From NCBI GenBank assembly GCA_027491315.1, contig JAIXWL010000012.1:62001-126000 (forward strand): 64,000 nt of DNA, written 5' to 3'. This document shows, in pieces, positions 16,501 through 25,731 of this stretch. A program made the translations under genes and the position numbers. The stretch is from Cytophagaceae bacterium (GTDB lineage: Bacteria > Bacteroidota > Bacteroidia > Cytophagales > Spirosomataceae). The notes beneath the pieces are model-generated. The model worked only from the letters and a program-made list of their open reading frames with translations, was not told where the DNA came from and made no database searches. The stretch's first letter is position 1; each line of letters begins with the position of its first letter.

Positions 16501-16628
16501 AATTATCATTTTGGTGGCACAAAGGTAGGAGTTTCCTTTAAAAATTCAAATACTGTGCGCAAAAAAAAACTGAGTTTTAATCAATTTAATTTTATTATTT
16601 TAGCCTTTACATTGAAACACACGCTCTT

Positions 16629-18527
16629 ATGGCCATAGTTAAACCACATTCTTTTTTTAGCGATTTTGATATTGCCCTATTTTTGAATGGGAAACACACC
16701 CGTTTATATGAGAAATTAGGTGCATTTGAAATTGAGCTAGATGGTGAAATTGGTACCTATTTTTCCGTATGGGCACCTAATGCCGAATCCGTATTCGTAG
16801 TAGGTAATTTCAATTTCTGGGATTCTAGCGCCCACGGGCTCTATCCTCGCTGGGATTCCTCAGGAATCTGGGAAGGATTTATCCCCAATGTCAAAACCGG
16901 TGAAACCTATAAATACTGGATTAAAAGCAAAACAGGAGAGATTTTAGAAAAATTAGACCCCATGGGCCTATTCTGCGAAACTCCTCCCAAAACAGCCAGT
17001 ATCGTTTGGAATACCTATAAAGAATGGAAAGATCAGACCTGGATGCAAGAAAGAAGTCATAAAAACTCCTTAAATGCCCCCATGTCCATTTACGAGGTAC
17101 ACCTAGGTTCTTGGCAAAAAACCTTAGAAAATGATTACTTGAGCTATGCTGACTTGAGTGATAAATTAGTCCAATATGTCAAAGACATGGGCTTCACGCA
17201 TGTAGAGTTCATGCCTATAATGGAGCACCCATATGCCCCGTCTTGGGGATATCAGATTACGGGCTACTTCGCTCCTTCCTCCCGATTCGGCGATCCTCAA
17301 GGTTTCATGACCTTGGTAGAAAGGTTCCACCAAGAAGGTATTGGTGTCATCTTAGATTGGGTACCTTCCCATTTCCCTGGAGATGCCCACGGACTTCGAA
17401 ATTTTGATGGTGGCTGCCTCTATGAACATCCTGATCCTAAACGTGGATTCCACCCTGATTGGCAATCCTATATATTTGATTACGGCAAAAATGAAGTCCG
17501 AAGCTTCTTGATGTCCAATGCCGCATTTTGGCTTGATCGTTATCACATCGATGGCCTACGCGTAGATGCTGTTGCTTCTATGCTCTATTTGGATTATTCC
17601 AGAAATGATGGAGAATGGGAAGCTAATATTTATGGAGGAAATCATAACCTTGAGGCCATTTCATTCCTACAAGAACTAAATGTTCACATGTATGGTGAAT
17701 TCCCTGATATTCAGATGATTGCAGAAGAGTCAACCAGCTTCCCCGGTGTAACTAAACCCGTATTTCAGGGTGGTTTAGGCTTTGGGCAAAAATGGATGAT
17801 GGGTTGGATGAATGACACCTTAAACTTCTTTCACAAGGACCCCATTCACCGTAAATACCACTTAAATGATTTAACATTTTCACTCATTTATGCCTTCACC
17901 GAGAACTTTTGCCTACCCCTATCTCATGATGAGGTAGTGTATGGCAAAAATTCCTTACTGAATAAAATGCCTGGAGATGAATGGCAAAAATTTGCCAACC
18001 TACGGGTTTTACTAAGTGAGCAATTCACTCACCCAGGAAGTAAATTATTATTTATGGGTGGCGAATTTGGCCAAAAAGAGGAATGGAATCACAATCAATC
18101 CCTCGATTGGCATGAATTAGATAATTTTTACCACAAAGGAATACAGTCGACCGTCAAAGCCCTCAACCATTTATACCAGGAAGAAGCTGCATTATTTAGC
18201 AAACAATTCTCCCACGAAGGATTTGAATGGATTGAATCCAATGATCAAGGAAACTCGGTCATTAGTTACCTACGTAAAGGCGAAATAGCTAAACAACAGG
18301 TCATTGTCATTTTAAATCTAACCCCAGCTCCTAGAGAAAATTACCGAATTGGTGTTCCATTACCTGGTATTTGGAAAGTCATATTTAATTCCGACAAAAA
18401 AGAATTTGGAGGAAGTGATTATCCAATTTCTGGAGCCGTGATGACCGAAGAGATAAATTGGCAAGGAAAGGCATTCTCTATTTCCTTGAACCTCCCTCCT
18501 ATGGCTGCATTGATACTAAAGGCCTAA
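16629..18527 (+). CDS. glgB: 1,4-alpha-glucan branching enzyme
   Basis: 632 residues. A CBM48 domain at about 30-125 (GTYFSVWAPNAESVFVVGNFNFW) precedes a GH13 catalytic barrel. Catalytic regions are visible: DWVPSHFPGD, GLRVDAVASMLY with the nucleophile aspartate, AEESTSFP with the acid glutamate, and LPLSHDEVVYGKNSLLNKMPG. A C-terminal beta domain closes the protein. It forms alpha-1,6 branches in glycogen. The QKWMMGWMND segment before the last motif fits GlgB rather than debranching enzymes. No other glycogen genes are adjacent; upstream lies tRNA-Glu on the other strand. Confidence 0.95.
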   Translation: MAIVKPHSFFSDFDIALFLNGKHTRLYEKLGAFEIELDGEIGTYFSVWAPNAESVFVVGNFNFWDSSAHGLYPRWDSSGIWEGFIPNVKTGETYKYWIKSKTGEILEKLDPMGLFCETPPKTASIVWNTYKEWKDQTWMQERSHKNSLNAPMSIYEVHLGSWQKTLENDYLSYADLSDKLVQYVKDMGFTHVEFMPIMEHPYAPSWGYQITGYFAPSSRFGDPQGFMTLVERFHQEGIGVILDWVPSHFPGDAHGLRNFDGGCLYEHPDPKRGFHPDWQSYIFDYGKNEVRSFLMSNAAFWLDRYHIDGLRVDAVASMLYLDYSRNDGEWEANIYGGNHNLEAISFLQELNVHMYGEFPDIQMIAEESTSFPGVTKPVFQGGLGFGQKWMMGWMNDTLNFFHKDPIHRKYHLNDLTFSLIYAFTENFCLPLSHDEVVYGKNSLLNKMPGDEWQKFANLRVLLSEQFTHPGSKLLFMGGEFGQKEEWNHNQSLDWHELDNFYHKGIQSTVKALNHLYQEEAALFSKQFSHEGFEWIESNDQGNSVISYLRKGEIAKQQVIVILNLTPAPRENYRIGVPLPGIWKVIFNSDKKEFGGSDYPISGAVMTEEINWQGKAFSISLNLPPMAALILKA

Positions 18528-18608
18528 AAACAATAAAGACTCAGAAAAATTCCGAGCCTTTATTCAATCCGCCTAAGTAGTATTTTTAATAGTTGATTCT
18601 GTTTCAAT

Positions 18609-18639
18609 ACAATTTCATCTAGTTTTACATTGAAATTGT
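18609..18639. repeat. Inverted repeat in the glgB / DUF2721 spacer
   Basis: Perfect 9-bp arms ACAATTTCA / TGAAATTGT with a 13-nt loop in AT-rich DNA between two convergent genes. There is no clear T-run, so a terminator role is uncertain. A weaker hairpin (AAAGaCTC / GAGcCTTT) lies closer to glgB at about 18535-18563. Confidence 0.45.
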
Positions 18640-18727
18640 ACACAAAAATAGTATTAATATTCAATACTTAAAATAGCTCCAAAAAATATTTTTAACTATT
18701 CAAATAAAAAATAAAAATAAACTTGGA

Positions 18728-19135
18728 TTACTTTCGTTTGGCGATGATATCCTCCATATCAGACAATTCCACTTCCAATGCTTTGGTCGAAATAGTGATC
18801 TCCCAAGCACTTAAACTCAAGGCTAAACTCATTCCAATAAGTCCAATCCCGAAAAACCACCGAGCGATGATTTCTTCATTCATGAAAAGAAGAAACATAC
18901 AAATGACGCTTAATAACAAACTGAAAATGGCAATGATTTGCATGGATTGAATCAATTTCATGCGTAGCCTTAAGTTCTCAATTTGTTTGAAAATGGCATC
19001 TTCCGGATTCTTTTGAAATTTCACGTGTAAATCACGGATCAAAGAAGCCATCGACATGAAACGATTCGTAAAGGCGATCATCAATAAGGAAACAGTCGAA
19101 AACAATAAGGCGGGAGTAGATATACTTAGTTCCAT
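18728..19135 (-). CDS. DUF2721 domain membrane protein
   Basis: 135 residues with three hydrophobic segments: STPALLFSTVSLLMIAFTNRF, MQIIAIFSLLLSVICMFLLFM and WFFGIGLIGMSLALSLSAW. The loop FMSMASLIRDLH and the C-terminal ITISTKALEVELSDME match DUF2721, a family of small inner-membrane proteins of unknown function. No operon partner; it is convergent with glgB. Confidence 0.8.
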   Translation of the reverse strand: MELSISTPALLFSTVSLLMIAFTNRFMSMASLIRDLHVKFQKNPEDAIFKQIENLRLRMKLIQSMQIIAIFSLLLSVICMFLLFMNEEIIARWFFGIGLIGMSLALSLSAWEITISTKALEVELSDMEDIIAKRK

Positions 19136-19220
19136 GTTTTAATGCGATTATGTAAATGTTGAATGATGCATTATCACCCAAAAAGAATCCAAAATTTATA
19201 AGTAATAAAAATACTTTATC

Positions 19221-19262
19221 ACTAAACTCTAATCACTAATAACTAATAACTAATCACTAATA
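19221..19262. repeat. Low-complexity CTAATAA/CTAATCA tract
   Basis: Short imperfect tandem copies of ACTAATAA and ACTAATCA immediately follow the pyrF stop codon. This type of tract can vary in length by slippage. Confidence 0.6.
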
Positions 19263-19264
19263 TT

Positions 19265-20089
19265 TTACCTCCGATATTCATCCAAATACCGATCCATTTC
19301 TTCTTGAATCTTCTTGGCCTCACGCGCTGCAGATACCGCTGTATCTTCACCTGCGTAAATAATGCCACGAGATGAGTTCACTAATAAGCCCACTTGAGAA
19401 TTCATGGCATACTTTGCCACATCCTCTAAACTTCCACCTTGTGCTCCCACACCTGGTACCAAAAAGAAATTATCGGGAGCAATTTCGCGGGCCTTTTGTA
19501 AAAAATCTGAACGAGTAGCACCAATCACAAACATCAAGTGCTCAGGAGAACCCCATGTCATGGCGGTACGCATGACTCTTTCAAACAAAGGCATATAATC
19601 TTCCGATTTAGTCATTTGAAAATCATGACTTCCCAAATTGGAAGTTAGCGCCAAAAGAATCACCCATTTATCTCGGTAAGTCAAAAAAGGCTCCACCGAA
19701 TCTCTACCCATGTAAGGAGCCACCGTGATGGAGTCAAATTCCAAACCACTGCTTGCCGGATCAAAAAAAGTTTGAGCGTATTTCAAGGCTGTATTTCCAA
19801 TATCACCCCTTTTCGCATCCGCTATGGTAAAAATATCCTTGGGAATATATTCCATCGTTTTTTGCAAACTCTCCCAACCTCGTGGTCCCATAGCCTCATA
19901 AAAAGCGATATTGGGCTTATAGGCTACGGCATAGGCATGCGTCGCATCTATGACGGCTTGATTAAATGCAAAAATCGGATCTTTCTCCTGCCTAAATTTA
20001 CTTGGAATCAGACTAAGGTCAGAATCCAAGCCAACACATAAAAATGACCGTTTTTGTTCTATTTGTTTGACTAATGCAGATGAATTCAT
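19265..20089 (-). CDS. pyrF: Orotidine 5'-phosphate decarboxylase (type 2)
   Basis: 274 residues from the ATG at 20089 (MNSSALVKQIEQKRSFLCVGLDSD). The track's longer start adds 27 residues without family support. FTIADAKRGDIGNTA carries the catalytic D-x-K-x-x-D motif, and VPGVGAQGG is the phosphate-binding loop. The length and N-terminus place it in the type 2 (bacterial long) group. It decarboxylates OMP to UMP, the last step of pyrimidine synthesis. It is divergent from rfbC-pyrR-pyrB, so three pyrimidine-related genes lie within 3 kb. Confidence 0.93.
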   Translation of the reverse strand: MNSSALVKQIEQKRSFLCVGLDSDLSLIPSKFRQEKDPIFAFNQAVIDATHAYAVAYKPNIAFYEAMGPRGWESLQKTMEYIPKDIFTIADAKRGDIGNTALKYAQTFFDPASSGLEFDSITVAPYMGRDSVEPFLTYRDKWVILLALTSNLGSHDFQMTKSEDYMPLFERVMRTAMTWGSPEHLMFVIGATRSDFLQKAREIAPDNFFLVPGVGAQGGSLEDVAKYAMNSQVGLLVNSSRGIIYAGEDTAVSAAREAKKIQEEMDRYLDEYRR

Positions 20090-20107
20090 AGAGATTGGGA
20101 AAGGACA

Positions 20108-20138
20108 TTGTTTAAATGCCGAAATATGAATAATTTTG
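20108..20138 (+). promoter_or_regulatory. Bacteroidota-type promoter for rfbC
   Basis: TTG at 20108-20110, a 20-nt spacer and TAATTTTG at 20131-20138 fit the -33/-7 consensus of the phylum. The expected start of transcription leaves a leader of about 55 nt before rfbC. It lies in the pyrF-rfbC divergent spacer. Confidence 0.6.
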
Positions 20139-20202
20139 GCGCAAATTAAGTTCTTTCCAAGCAATATCAAAAAAAGAGGAAAGCAATCACGATCTCGAAT
20201 TT

Positions 20203-20742
20203 ATGCAATTTATTAAACACCAGCTCCTAGGAGTAATTGAATGTATCCCAACTAAGTTTTTTGATGCTAGAGGCCACTTTTACGAGTCTTACAACCAAAA
20301 ATTATTTGCTGCCAATGGCATTTCAGAAAATTTCGTTCAAGATAATTACTCCTTTTCTACTCCGGGAGTACTGAGAGGTTTACATTTTCAAAAGAATCCG
20401 CATGGACAAGGGAAATTGGTTCGCTGTATGACCGGTAAGGTCATGGATGTCATTGTCGATTTGAGGCATGATTCTCCTACCTTTGGTCAACACGAGAAGT
20501 TTATTTTAGAGGCAGACAAGGGGAATATGCTTTATGTGCCTGTTGGGTTTGCTCATGGATTTGTAGCACTAGAAGAAACCATTTTTGTTTATAAATGCAC
20601 TGATTTTTGGAATAAAGAAGCGGAATCTGGGATACGTTGGAATGACCCTACCCTCAGCATTGACTGGGGTGTTGATCAACCCATTGTTTCAGATAAAGAT
20701 CAAATTTTACCAGATTTTAATGCTGCTGAGCGAATCTTCTAA
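20203..20742 (+). CDS. rfbC: dTDP-4-dehydrorhamnose 3,5-epimerase
   Basis: 179 residues, the family's usual length. FDARGHFYESYN, VLRGLHFQKNPHGQGKLVRC with the catalytic histidine, and MLYVPVGFAHGFVAL are RmlC cupin signatures. It epimerises C3 and C5 of the dTDP-4-keto-6-deoxyglucose intermediate in dTDP-rhamnose synthesis for surface polysaccharide. The other rml genes are not in the window. It is followed 33 bp later by pyrR in the same direction, so the two may be co-transcribed although the pathways differ. Confidence 0.93.
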   Translation: MQFIKHQLLGVIECIPTKFFDARGHFYESYNQKLFAANGISENFVQDNYSFSTPGVLRGLHFQKNPHGQGKLVRCMTGKVMDVIVDLRHDSPTFGQHEKFILEADKGNMLYVPVGFAHGFVALEETIFVYKCTDFWNKEAESGIRWNDPTLSIDWGVDQPIVSDKDQILPDFNAAERIF

Positions 20743-20775
20743 AATAGATTAGCTAAAAATATTACCTTTGTACCA

Positions 20776-21315
20776 ATGACTCACAAGCTGATTTTATCAA
20801 GCCCCTTATTGGAAATAACCATATCTAGGTTATGCCAAGAGCTCATTGAAAATCAAATAGAAGGTATAGAAACCGTCATTTTAGGCCTTCAGCCTAGAGG
20901 AATTTATTTTGCAGAAAGAATTGCAAAAGAATTAAGTAAACACCTTGCCGAAGCTCCTCAAATTGGTCAGCTGGATGCCACTTTCTATCGAGATGACTTT
21001 AGAAGAAGAGATCCTGTTTCTCCCAATAGCACCCATATTCCCTTTATCATTGAAAATAAGCGGGTTATTTTAGTGGATGACGTGCTAGCTACTGGACGTA
21101 TGGTTCGGGCAGCCTTGGATGCCATGACAGCATTTGGCAGACCAGCTAAAGTAGAATTATGTGTATTAATAGATCGGATTTATAACCGAGATTTGCCTAT
21201 TAATGCTGACTATATTGGTAAAAGTGTCAATACACTTTCCACCGAAAAGGTACTCGTAGAATGGACTGAACAAGGCCATGATGCAGACAAAATTTGGTTA
21301 ATCACTCATCCATGA
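20776..21315 (+). CDS. pyrR: PyrR-type phosphoribosyltransferase
   Basis: 179 residues. The PRPP-binding motif is clear (RVILVDDVLATGRMVRAALDAM), and VILGLQPRGIYFAERIA plus FYRDDFRRRDP match the PyrR group rather than other phosphoribosyltransferases. PyrR proteins have uracil phosphoribosyltransferase activity; in Firmicutes they also control pyr attenuation through RNA. No attenuator-like structure is seen before pyrB here, so the regulatory role is open. pyrB follows 10 bp downstream, supporting a pyrimidine operon. Confidence 0.9.
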   Translation: MTHKLILSSPLLEITISRLCQELIENQIEGIETVILGLQPRGIYFAERIAKELSKHLAEAPQIGQLDATFYRDDFRRRDPVSPNSTHIPFIIENKRVILVDDVLATGRMVRAALDAMTAFGRPAKVELCVLIDRIYNRDLPINADYIGKSVNTLSTEKVLVEWTEQGHDADKIWLITHP

Positions 21316-21325
21316 TGAAATAAAT

Positions 21326-22243
21326 ATGTTGAAATCGCCACATTTATTAGGAATAAAAGACCTGGATGCTGAATCCATTGACCTGATAGTAAAAACGGCC
21401 AAAGAATTTAAAGAGGTTCTCAACAGACCTATTAAAAAGGTGCCTTCTTTACGTGATGTGACCATTGCCAATGTATTTTTCGAGAATTCAACGCGTACTC
21501 GTTTATCCTTTGAATTAGCAGAGAAAAGACTTTCTGCCGACACCATTAACTTTTCTGCCTCAGGAAGTTCGGTCAAAAAAGGGGAAACCTTGCTAGATAC
21601 AGTGAACAACATTCTAGCTATGAAGGTAGATATGATCGTTATGCGCCATGCCAGCCCTGGTGCTCCCCACTATTTATCTAAGCACATTAAAGCAAATATC
21701 ATCAATGCAGGGGATGGAACCCACGAACACCCTACGCAAGCCTTATTAGACACTTTTTCTCTCCGAGAAAAACTGGGTGATTTAGCAGGCAAAAAAATAG
21801 CCATCGTTGGAGATATTTTACATTCCCGTGTTGCGCTTTCCAATATATATGCCTTGAAAAAACAAGGTGCTCAGGTTCGACTTTGTGGCCCTAGTACCTT
21901 AATTCCTAAGCATATTCAAAGCCTTGGTGTAGAAGTTTCTCATGATGTCAAAGACACTTTACAATGGTGCGATGCTGCCAATGTCTTGAGAATTCAACTA
22001 GAGCGCCAACAAATCAAATATTTCCCTTCTCTGCGAGAATACGCCCAATTCTTTGGAATTACTCGAAAAATACTGGATGAACTACCCAAGGAAATAGTCT
22101 TGATGCACCCGGGCCCTATCAATCGAGGCGTGGAATTAAGTTCAGATGCAGCTGATTCTCCTCATTCCATCATATTAGATCAAGTAGAAAACGGTGTAGC
22201 AGTACGGATGGCTGTTTTATACTTACTTGCTTCCCGCGCTTAA
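21326..22243 (+). CDS. pyrB: Aspartate carbamoyltransferase catalytic subunit
   Basis: 305 residues. The carbamoyl-phosphate loop is FFENSTRTRLSFE, followed by KKGETLLDT, HPTQALLDTF and MHPGPINRGVEL, all diagnostic of PyrB. It forms carbamoyl-aspartate in the first committed step of pyrimidine synthesis. No pyrI regulatory subunit is adjacent. The 3' end overlaps the convergent glycosyltransferase gene by 21 bp. Confidence 0.95.
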   Translation: MLKSPHLLGIKDLDAESIDLIVKTAKEFKEVLNRPIKKVPSLRDVTIANVFFENSTRTRLSFELAEKRLSADTINFSASGSSVKKGETLLDTVNNILAMKVDMIVMRHASPGAPHYLSKHIKANIINAGDGTHEHPTQALLDTFSLREKLGDLAGKKIAIVGDILHSRVALSNIYALKKQGAQVRLCGPSTLIPKHIQSLGVEVSHDVKDTLQWCDAANVLRIQLERQQIKYFPSLREYAQFFGITRKILDELPKEIVLMHPGPINRGVELSSDAADSPHSIILDQVENGVAVRMAVLYLLASRA

Positions 22244-23245
22244 AAAATCCTGATAAGCCTGATAAATGGATTCGGCTTGAATGCTTTCCCCGCAGGCATA
22301 ATGGCCTAATGGACAATGCTTTTTACCATGATCTCCACATGGACGGCAATTTAAAACTTGTGGCGTTTCAATAATACGATTCCAGTCTGCCAAAGGCCCA
22401 AAACCAAAAGACGGAATTGTAGAACAATACACCGCCACGGTTGGGACATTTTCAGCTGAACAAATATGCATGGGGCCTGAATCATTCACAAAGCTCATTT
22501 TACTTTGTTGAAAAATATAGGCAGAAGCCAACAAAGGATGGAGGCCCGTTTCATTTAAAACCAGTCGATTCGTGGCTTTAAACGCTTCTGCAATTTGATT
22601 GGACAAGTCTATTTCATTGGGAGAACCCATTAATACAACTACCTGATTTTCAGGCAAAAGCTGAATAAACTCAATCCAAATGCGAATAGGTAAACGTTTC
22701 GTTTCCCAAACGCTGCCCGGAGAAATACAGATATATTCTTTTTCCTTCAATTCGGGACCTAAAGCAAATCCAGGTGCCTTTAAGCAGGGCTTGTATACCT
22801 TTTCTCCTAACCAAGATTTTACTAAAGCCGTATTTCTTTCCACTTCATGAACGCCCGAACCCCATTCATGTACAACTTTTTCAGTAAATAAAAAGGATAA
22901 GGGGTTTTTATCAAATCCAACCACACGCTTAGCCCCAATACTGAGACTAAGTAATCCCATGCCAAAAAATCGCTGAATGACATAAACGGCATCAAAATGC
23001 TCAGCCTTTAAATCATGCCTTAGCTCCAACCAAGAGGACCATTTTTTGGATTTATCATAGGTCCAAACCCGACTGAGATTGGTATAAGGATAGGCTTTGA
23101 ATAAACTTTCATTCCCCTTTCTTACCAGCAAATGAATTTCCGTTTTCGGTGATTCTAAACGAATCTTTTCTAACAAGGCTGTCGCTAGTACCGCATCTCC
23201 TAAAAAAGCTGTTTGAATCAATAGAATTTTGGAATGCTCCAACAT
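22223..23245 (-). CDS. Glycosyltransferase family 9 (heptosyltransferase-like)
   Basis: 340 residues of GT-B fold. The N-terminus KILLIQTAFLGDAVLATALLEKI is the classic GT9 start, ISPGSVWETKRLP lies at the nucleotide-sugar site, and FVNDSGPMHICSAENVP is the family's acidic motif. GT9 enzymes add heptose or related sugars to the lipopolysaccharide core on the cytoplasmic face. A cysteine/histidine-rich tail (NCRPCGDHGKKHCPLGHYAC) may bind metal. It is convergent with pyrB. Confidence 0.88.
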   Translation of the reverse strand: MLEHSKILLIQTAFLGDAVLATALLEKIRLESPKTEIHLLVRKGNESLFKAYPYTNLSRVWTYDKSKKWSSWLELRHDLKAEHFDAVYVIQRFFGMGLLSLSIGAKRVVGFDKNPLSFLFTEKVVHEWGSGVHEVERNTALVKSWLGEKVYKPCLKAPGFALGPELKEKEYICISPGSVWETKRLPIRIWIEFIQLLPENQVVVLMGSPNEIDLSNQIAEAFKATNRLVLNETGLHPLLASAYIFQQSKMSFVNDSGPMHICSAENVPTVAVYCSTIPSFGFGPLADWNRIIETPQVLNCRPCGDHGKKHCPLGHYACGESIQAESIYQAYQDFLSAGSK

Positions 23246-23311
23246 AGAAAAAAATGAATGAAATGGCCATAAAATTAGTTAAATTTGGGACATTTTTATC
23301 CAATTACCTAC

Positions 23312-24541
23312 ATGAATTCGATTCAAACCCGAACGCTTTCCAATGGCATTATCCTTGTTCATAGACAAGTAGTACATACAGAAATTTCGCATGTAGGCAT
23401 CATGTTGGACATAGGCAGTCGGGATGAAAATGATTCCGAGCAAGGTATAGCCCACTTTTGGGAACACATGGCTTTCAAAGGCACTCAAAAGAAGAATAAT
23501 ATTCAGATTATCAATCGTTTGGAGATTATCGGAGGTGAATTAAATGCCTACACAACAAAAGAGAAAATTTGTTTTCATGCTTCTGTGCTAAGCCCATACT
23601 ACGAAAGAGCATTGGAATTATTAGCTGACATTACCTTCCATTCTACCTTCCCTCAAAAGGAGTTAGAAAAAGAAAGAAGTGTGATTTTGGAGGAGATGTC
23701 CATGTATTATGACTCTCCAGAAGATGCCATTCAAGACGATTTCGATGAATTATTATTCCCAAATCATTCTCTAGGAATGAATATTTTGGGAACCAATCAA
23801 ACCGTCCAAGGATTTCAACAAGCTGATTTAATTCAGTTCATTGAAAGAAATATGGACACTTCGCGGATTGTTTTTTCTTCCATAGGAAAATTACCTCATG
23901 AGAAAGTATTTCAATGGGCAGAAAAACACTTGGGAGGTATTCAGGCAAAAAAACAACAGTTAAAACGTATTCAGCCTAGCCTAATGGTTCCTGAAAGAAA
24001 GGTCGTCAAACGCGGCGTTACACAGTCGCACGTGGCTTTAGGTAGACAATCCTACGCCTTAGCTAACCCTAACCGAATGGCCTTTTTTACACTCATCAAT
24101 TTATTAGGTGGGCCAGGAATGAATTCATTGTTAAATGTTTCAGTTCGTGAAAGACATGGATTGGTTTACTCCATTGAGGCTAGCTTTACCTCCTACATTG
24201 ATTCTGGTTTTTGGGCCATTTATTTTGGAACGGAACCCAACCAAGTCAATAAATCCATCAAACTAATCATGCGGGAGTTTGATAAGTTGCAACAAAAAGC
24301 TTTATCTGGGCCAGCCTTGCAAAAGATCAAATCGCAGCTTAAAGGACAATTGGCCATGGCTGAGGAAGGAAATTTAAACTTCATGCTCATGATGGCAAAA
24401 AACCTGTTAGATCGTGAAAAAATCGAAAGTTTAGATGAATTATTCTTACAAATTGATGCCATCACTTCGGATAAACTTCAAACTTTAGCCCAAGAAATGT
24501 TTGTACCAGATCAATTGAGCTATTTAATCTTTGAACCCTAA
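23312..24541 (+). CDS. M16 family zinc peptidase (processing-protease type)
   Basis: 409 residues from the ATG at 23312; the track's TTG start is nine codons earlier. The inverted zinc motif H-x-x-E-H is seen in AHFWEHMAFKGTQKKN, with the distal glutamate in EKERSVILEEM. The size and single motif fit the bacterial homologues of mitochondrial processing peptidase. No signal peptide is present, so it is predicted cytoplasmic, unlike the secreted M16 protein at 46.6 kb. hemW begins 8 bp after its stop. Confidence 0.9.
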   Translation: MNSIQTRTLSNGIILVHRQVVHTEISHVGIMLDIGSRDENDSEQGIAHFWEHMAFKGTQKKNNIQIINRLEIIGGELNAYTTKEKICFHASVLSPYYERALELLADITFHSTFPQKELEKERSVILEEMSMYYDSPEDAIQDDFDELLFPNHSLGMNILGTNQTVQGFQQADLIQFIERNMDTSRIVFSSIGKLPHEKVFQWAEKHLGGIQAKKQQLKRIQPSLMVPERKVVKRGVTQSHVALGRQSYALANPNRMAFFTLINLLGGPGMNSLLNVSVRERHGLVYSIEASFTSYIDSGFWAIYFGTEPNQVNKSIKLIMREFDKLQQKALSGPALQKIKSQLKGQLAMAEEGNLNFMLMMAKNLLDREKIESLDELFLQIDAITSDKLQTLAQEMFVPDQLSYLIFEP

Positions 24542-24549
24542 GAAAACGC

Positions 24550-25674
24550 TTGCACCTTTACCTACATATTCCATTTTGTCGACAAGCTTGTCATTATTGT
24601 GACTTCCATTTTTCTACGGTCTTATCTCAAAGGGACTCGATGGTGGAGGCAATGCTTCAAGAGATAGATTTGCAAAAAGAGTATTTAAGAAAAAGGGAAA
24701 TTGATACCATCTATTTAGGTGGGGGAACTCCTTCCCTCCTATCTGAAAATCAACTGAATCGACTTTTTGAAAAGATAAATGAAATTTATCAAGTCAATAA
24801 GCAAGCAGAAATAACACTAGAAGCCAATCCTGAAGATTTAAGCAAGGATTATATCGAGGTGCTTCAACGAATAGGCATCAATCGACTGAGTGTGGGAATA
24901 CAAACATTTAAGGATGAAAGTCTACGCCATTTACATCGAAACCATAGCAGCCTAGATTCCAAAAATGCCATTAAAAGAGCCCAAGATTTAGGTTTGAATA
25001 ATATCAGCATCGATATTATTTATGGAATTAGCGGCCATAGTCTGCAAGAAACAGCCCATGATATTCAGCAAGCCATCTCCTTAGATGTTGATCATATTTC
25101 AGCTTATAGTTTAACGATAGAGCCTAGAACCGTCTTTGGTAAACAAAAACAAAAAGGTCTTTTACTGGAAACTCCCGATAACCTCATGGCAGCGCATTTT
25201 GAATTAAGCCATAAAATGCTGAAGTTAGCCGGATATGAAGCATACGAAGTGTCTAATTTTGCCAAAAACAAACACTATTCAAAACACAATTCAAGTTATT
25301 GGAATCAGGAGGAATATTTGGGGATAGGTCCATCCGCCCATAGCTATAGTGGCCATAGTCGTCAATGGAACATAGCCAATAACAAAACCTATATCAGCCG
25401 TATAGAACAAGGAGAAAAGTACTTTGAATTAGAGCAATTAAGCCCGGAAAACAAGATAAACGAATACATCATGACCCGCTTAAGAACCATGTGGGGCATC
25501 GATTTATACTATGTAAAAAAGGCATTTCAAGACCTTCATCAACATTTTCCACAAAAAGAAATCGATGAATGGAAAGAAAAGAACTGGGCTCAGGAAGAAA
25601 ATGGTTTTTTAATACTGACTGATTCCGGAAAATTAATTGCAGATAAATTGAGTAGCGATATTTTTCTAATTTAA
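24550..25674 (+). CDS. hemW: Radical SAM heme chaperone HemW
   Basis: 374 residues starting at a TTG 8 bp after the protease stop; the first codons MHLYLHIPFC fit the conserved HemW N-terminus and no nearby ATG does. CRQACHYCDF holds the C-x3-C-x2-C cluster motif, followed by IYLGGGTPSLL and SVGIQTF. KHNSSYWNQEEYLGIGPSAHSY separates HemW from HemN. HemW is thought to insert heme into respiratory proteins and is not a coproporphyrinogen oxidase. Translational coupling with the upstream gene may offset the weak start codon. Confidence 0.9.
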   Translation: MHLYLHIPFCRQACHYCDFHFSTVLSQRDSMVEAMLQEIDLQKEYLRKREIDTIYLGGGTPSLLSENQLNRLFEKINEIYQVNKQAEITLEANPEDLSKDYIEVLQRIGINRLSVGIQTFKDESLRHLHRNHSSLDSKNAIKRAQDLGLNNISIDIIYGISGHSLQETAHDIQQAISLDVDHISAYSLTIEPRTVFGKQKQKGLLLETPDNLMAAHFELSHKMLKLAGYEAYEVSNFAKNKHYSKHNSSYWNQEEYLGIGPSAHSYSGHSRQWNIANNKTYISRIEQGEKYFELEQLSPENKINEYIMTRLRTMWGIDLYYVKKAFQDLHQHFPQKEIDEWKEKNWAQEENGFLILTDSGKLIADKLSSDIFLI

Positions 25675-25731
25675 TCCTGCTTTTCAATTAAGATTGTATT
25701 TTTGCAAAATATTATAATTTCAGACATCTCA

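Noticed and set aside
18723-18950. ORF on the plus strand over the DUF2721 gene
   Set aside because: Antisense shadow of a gene with clear membrane segments and family motifs.
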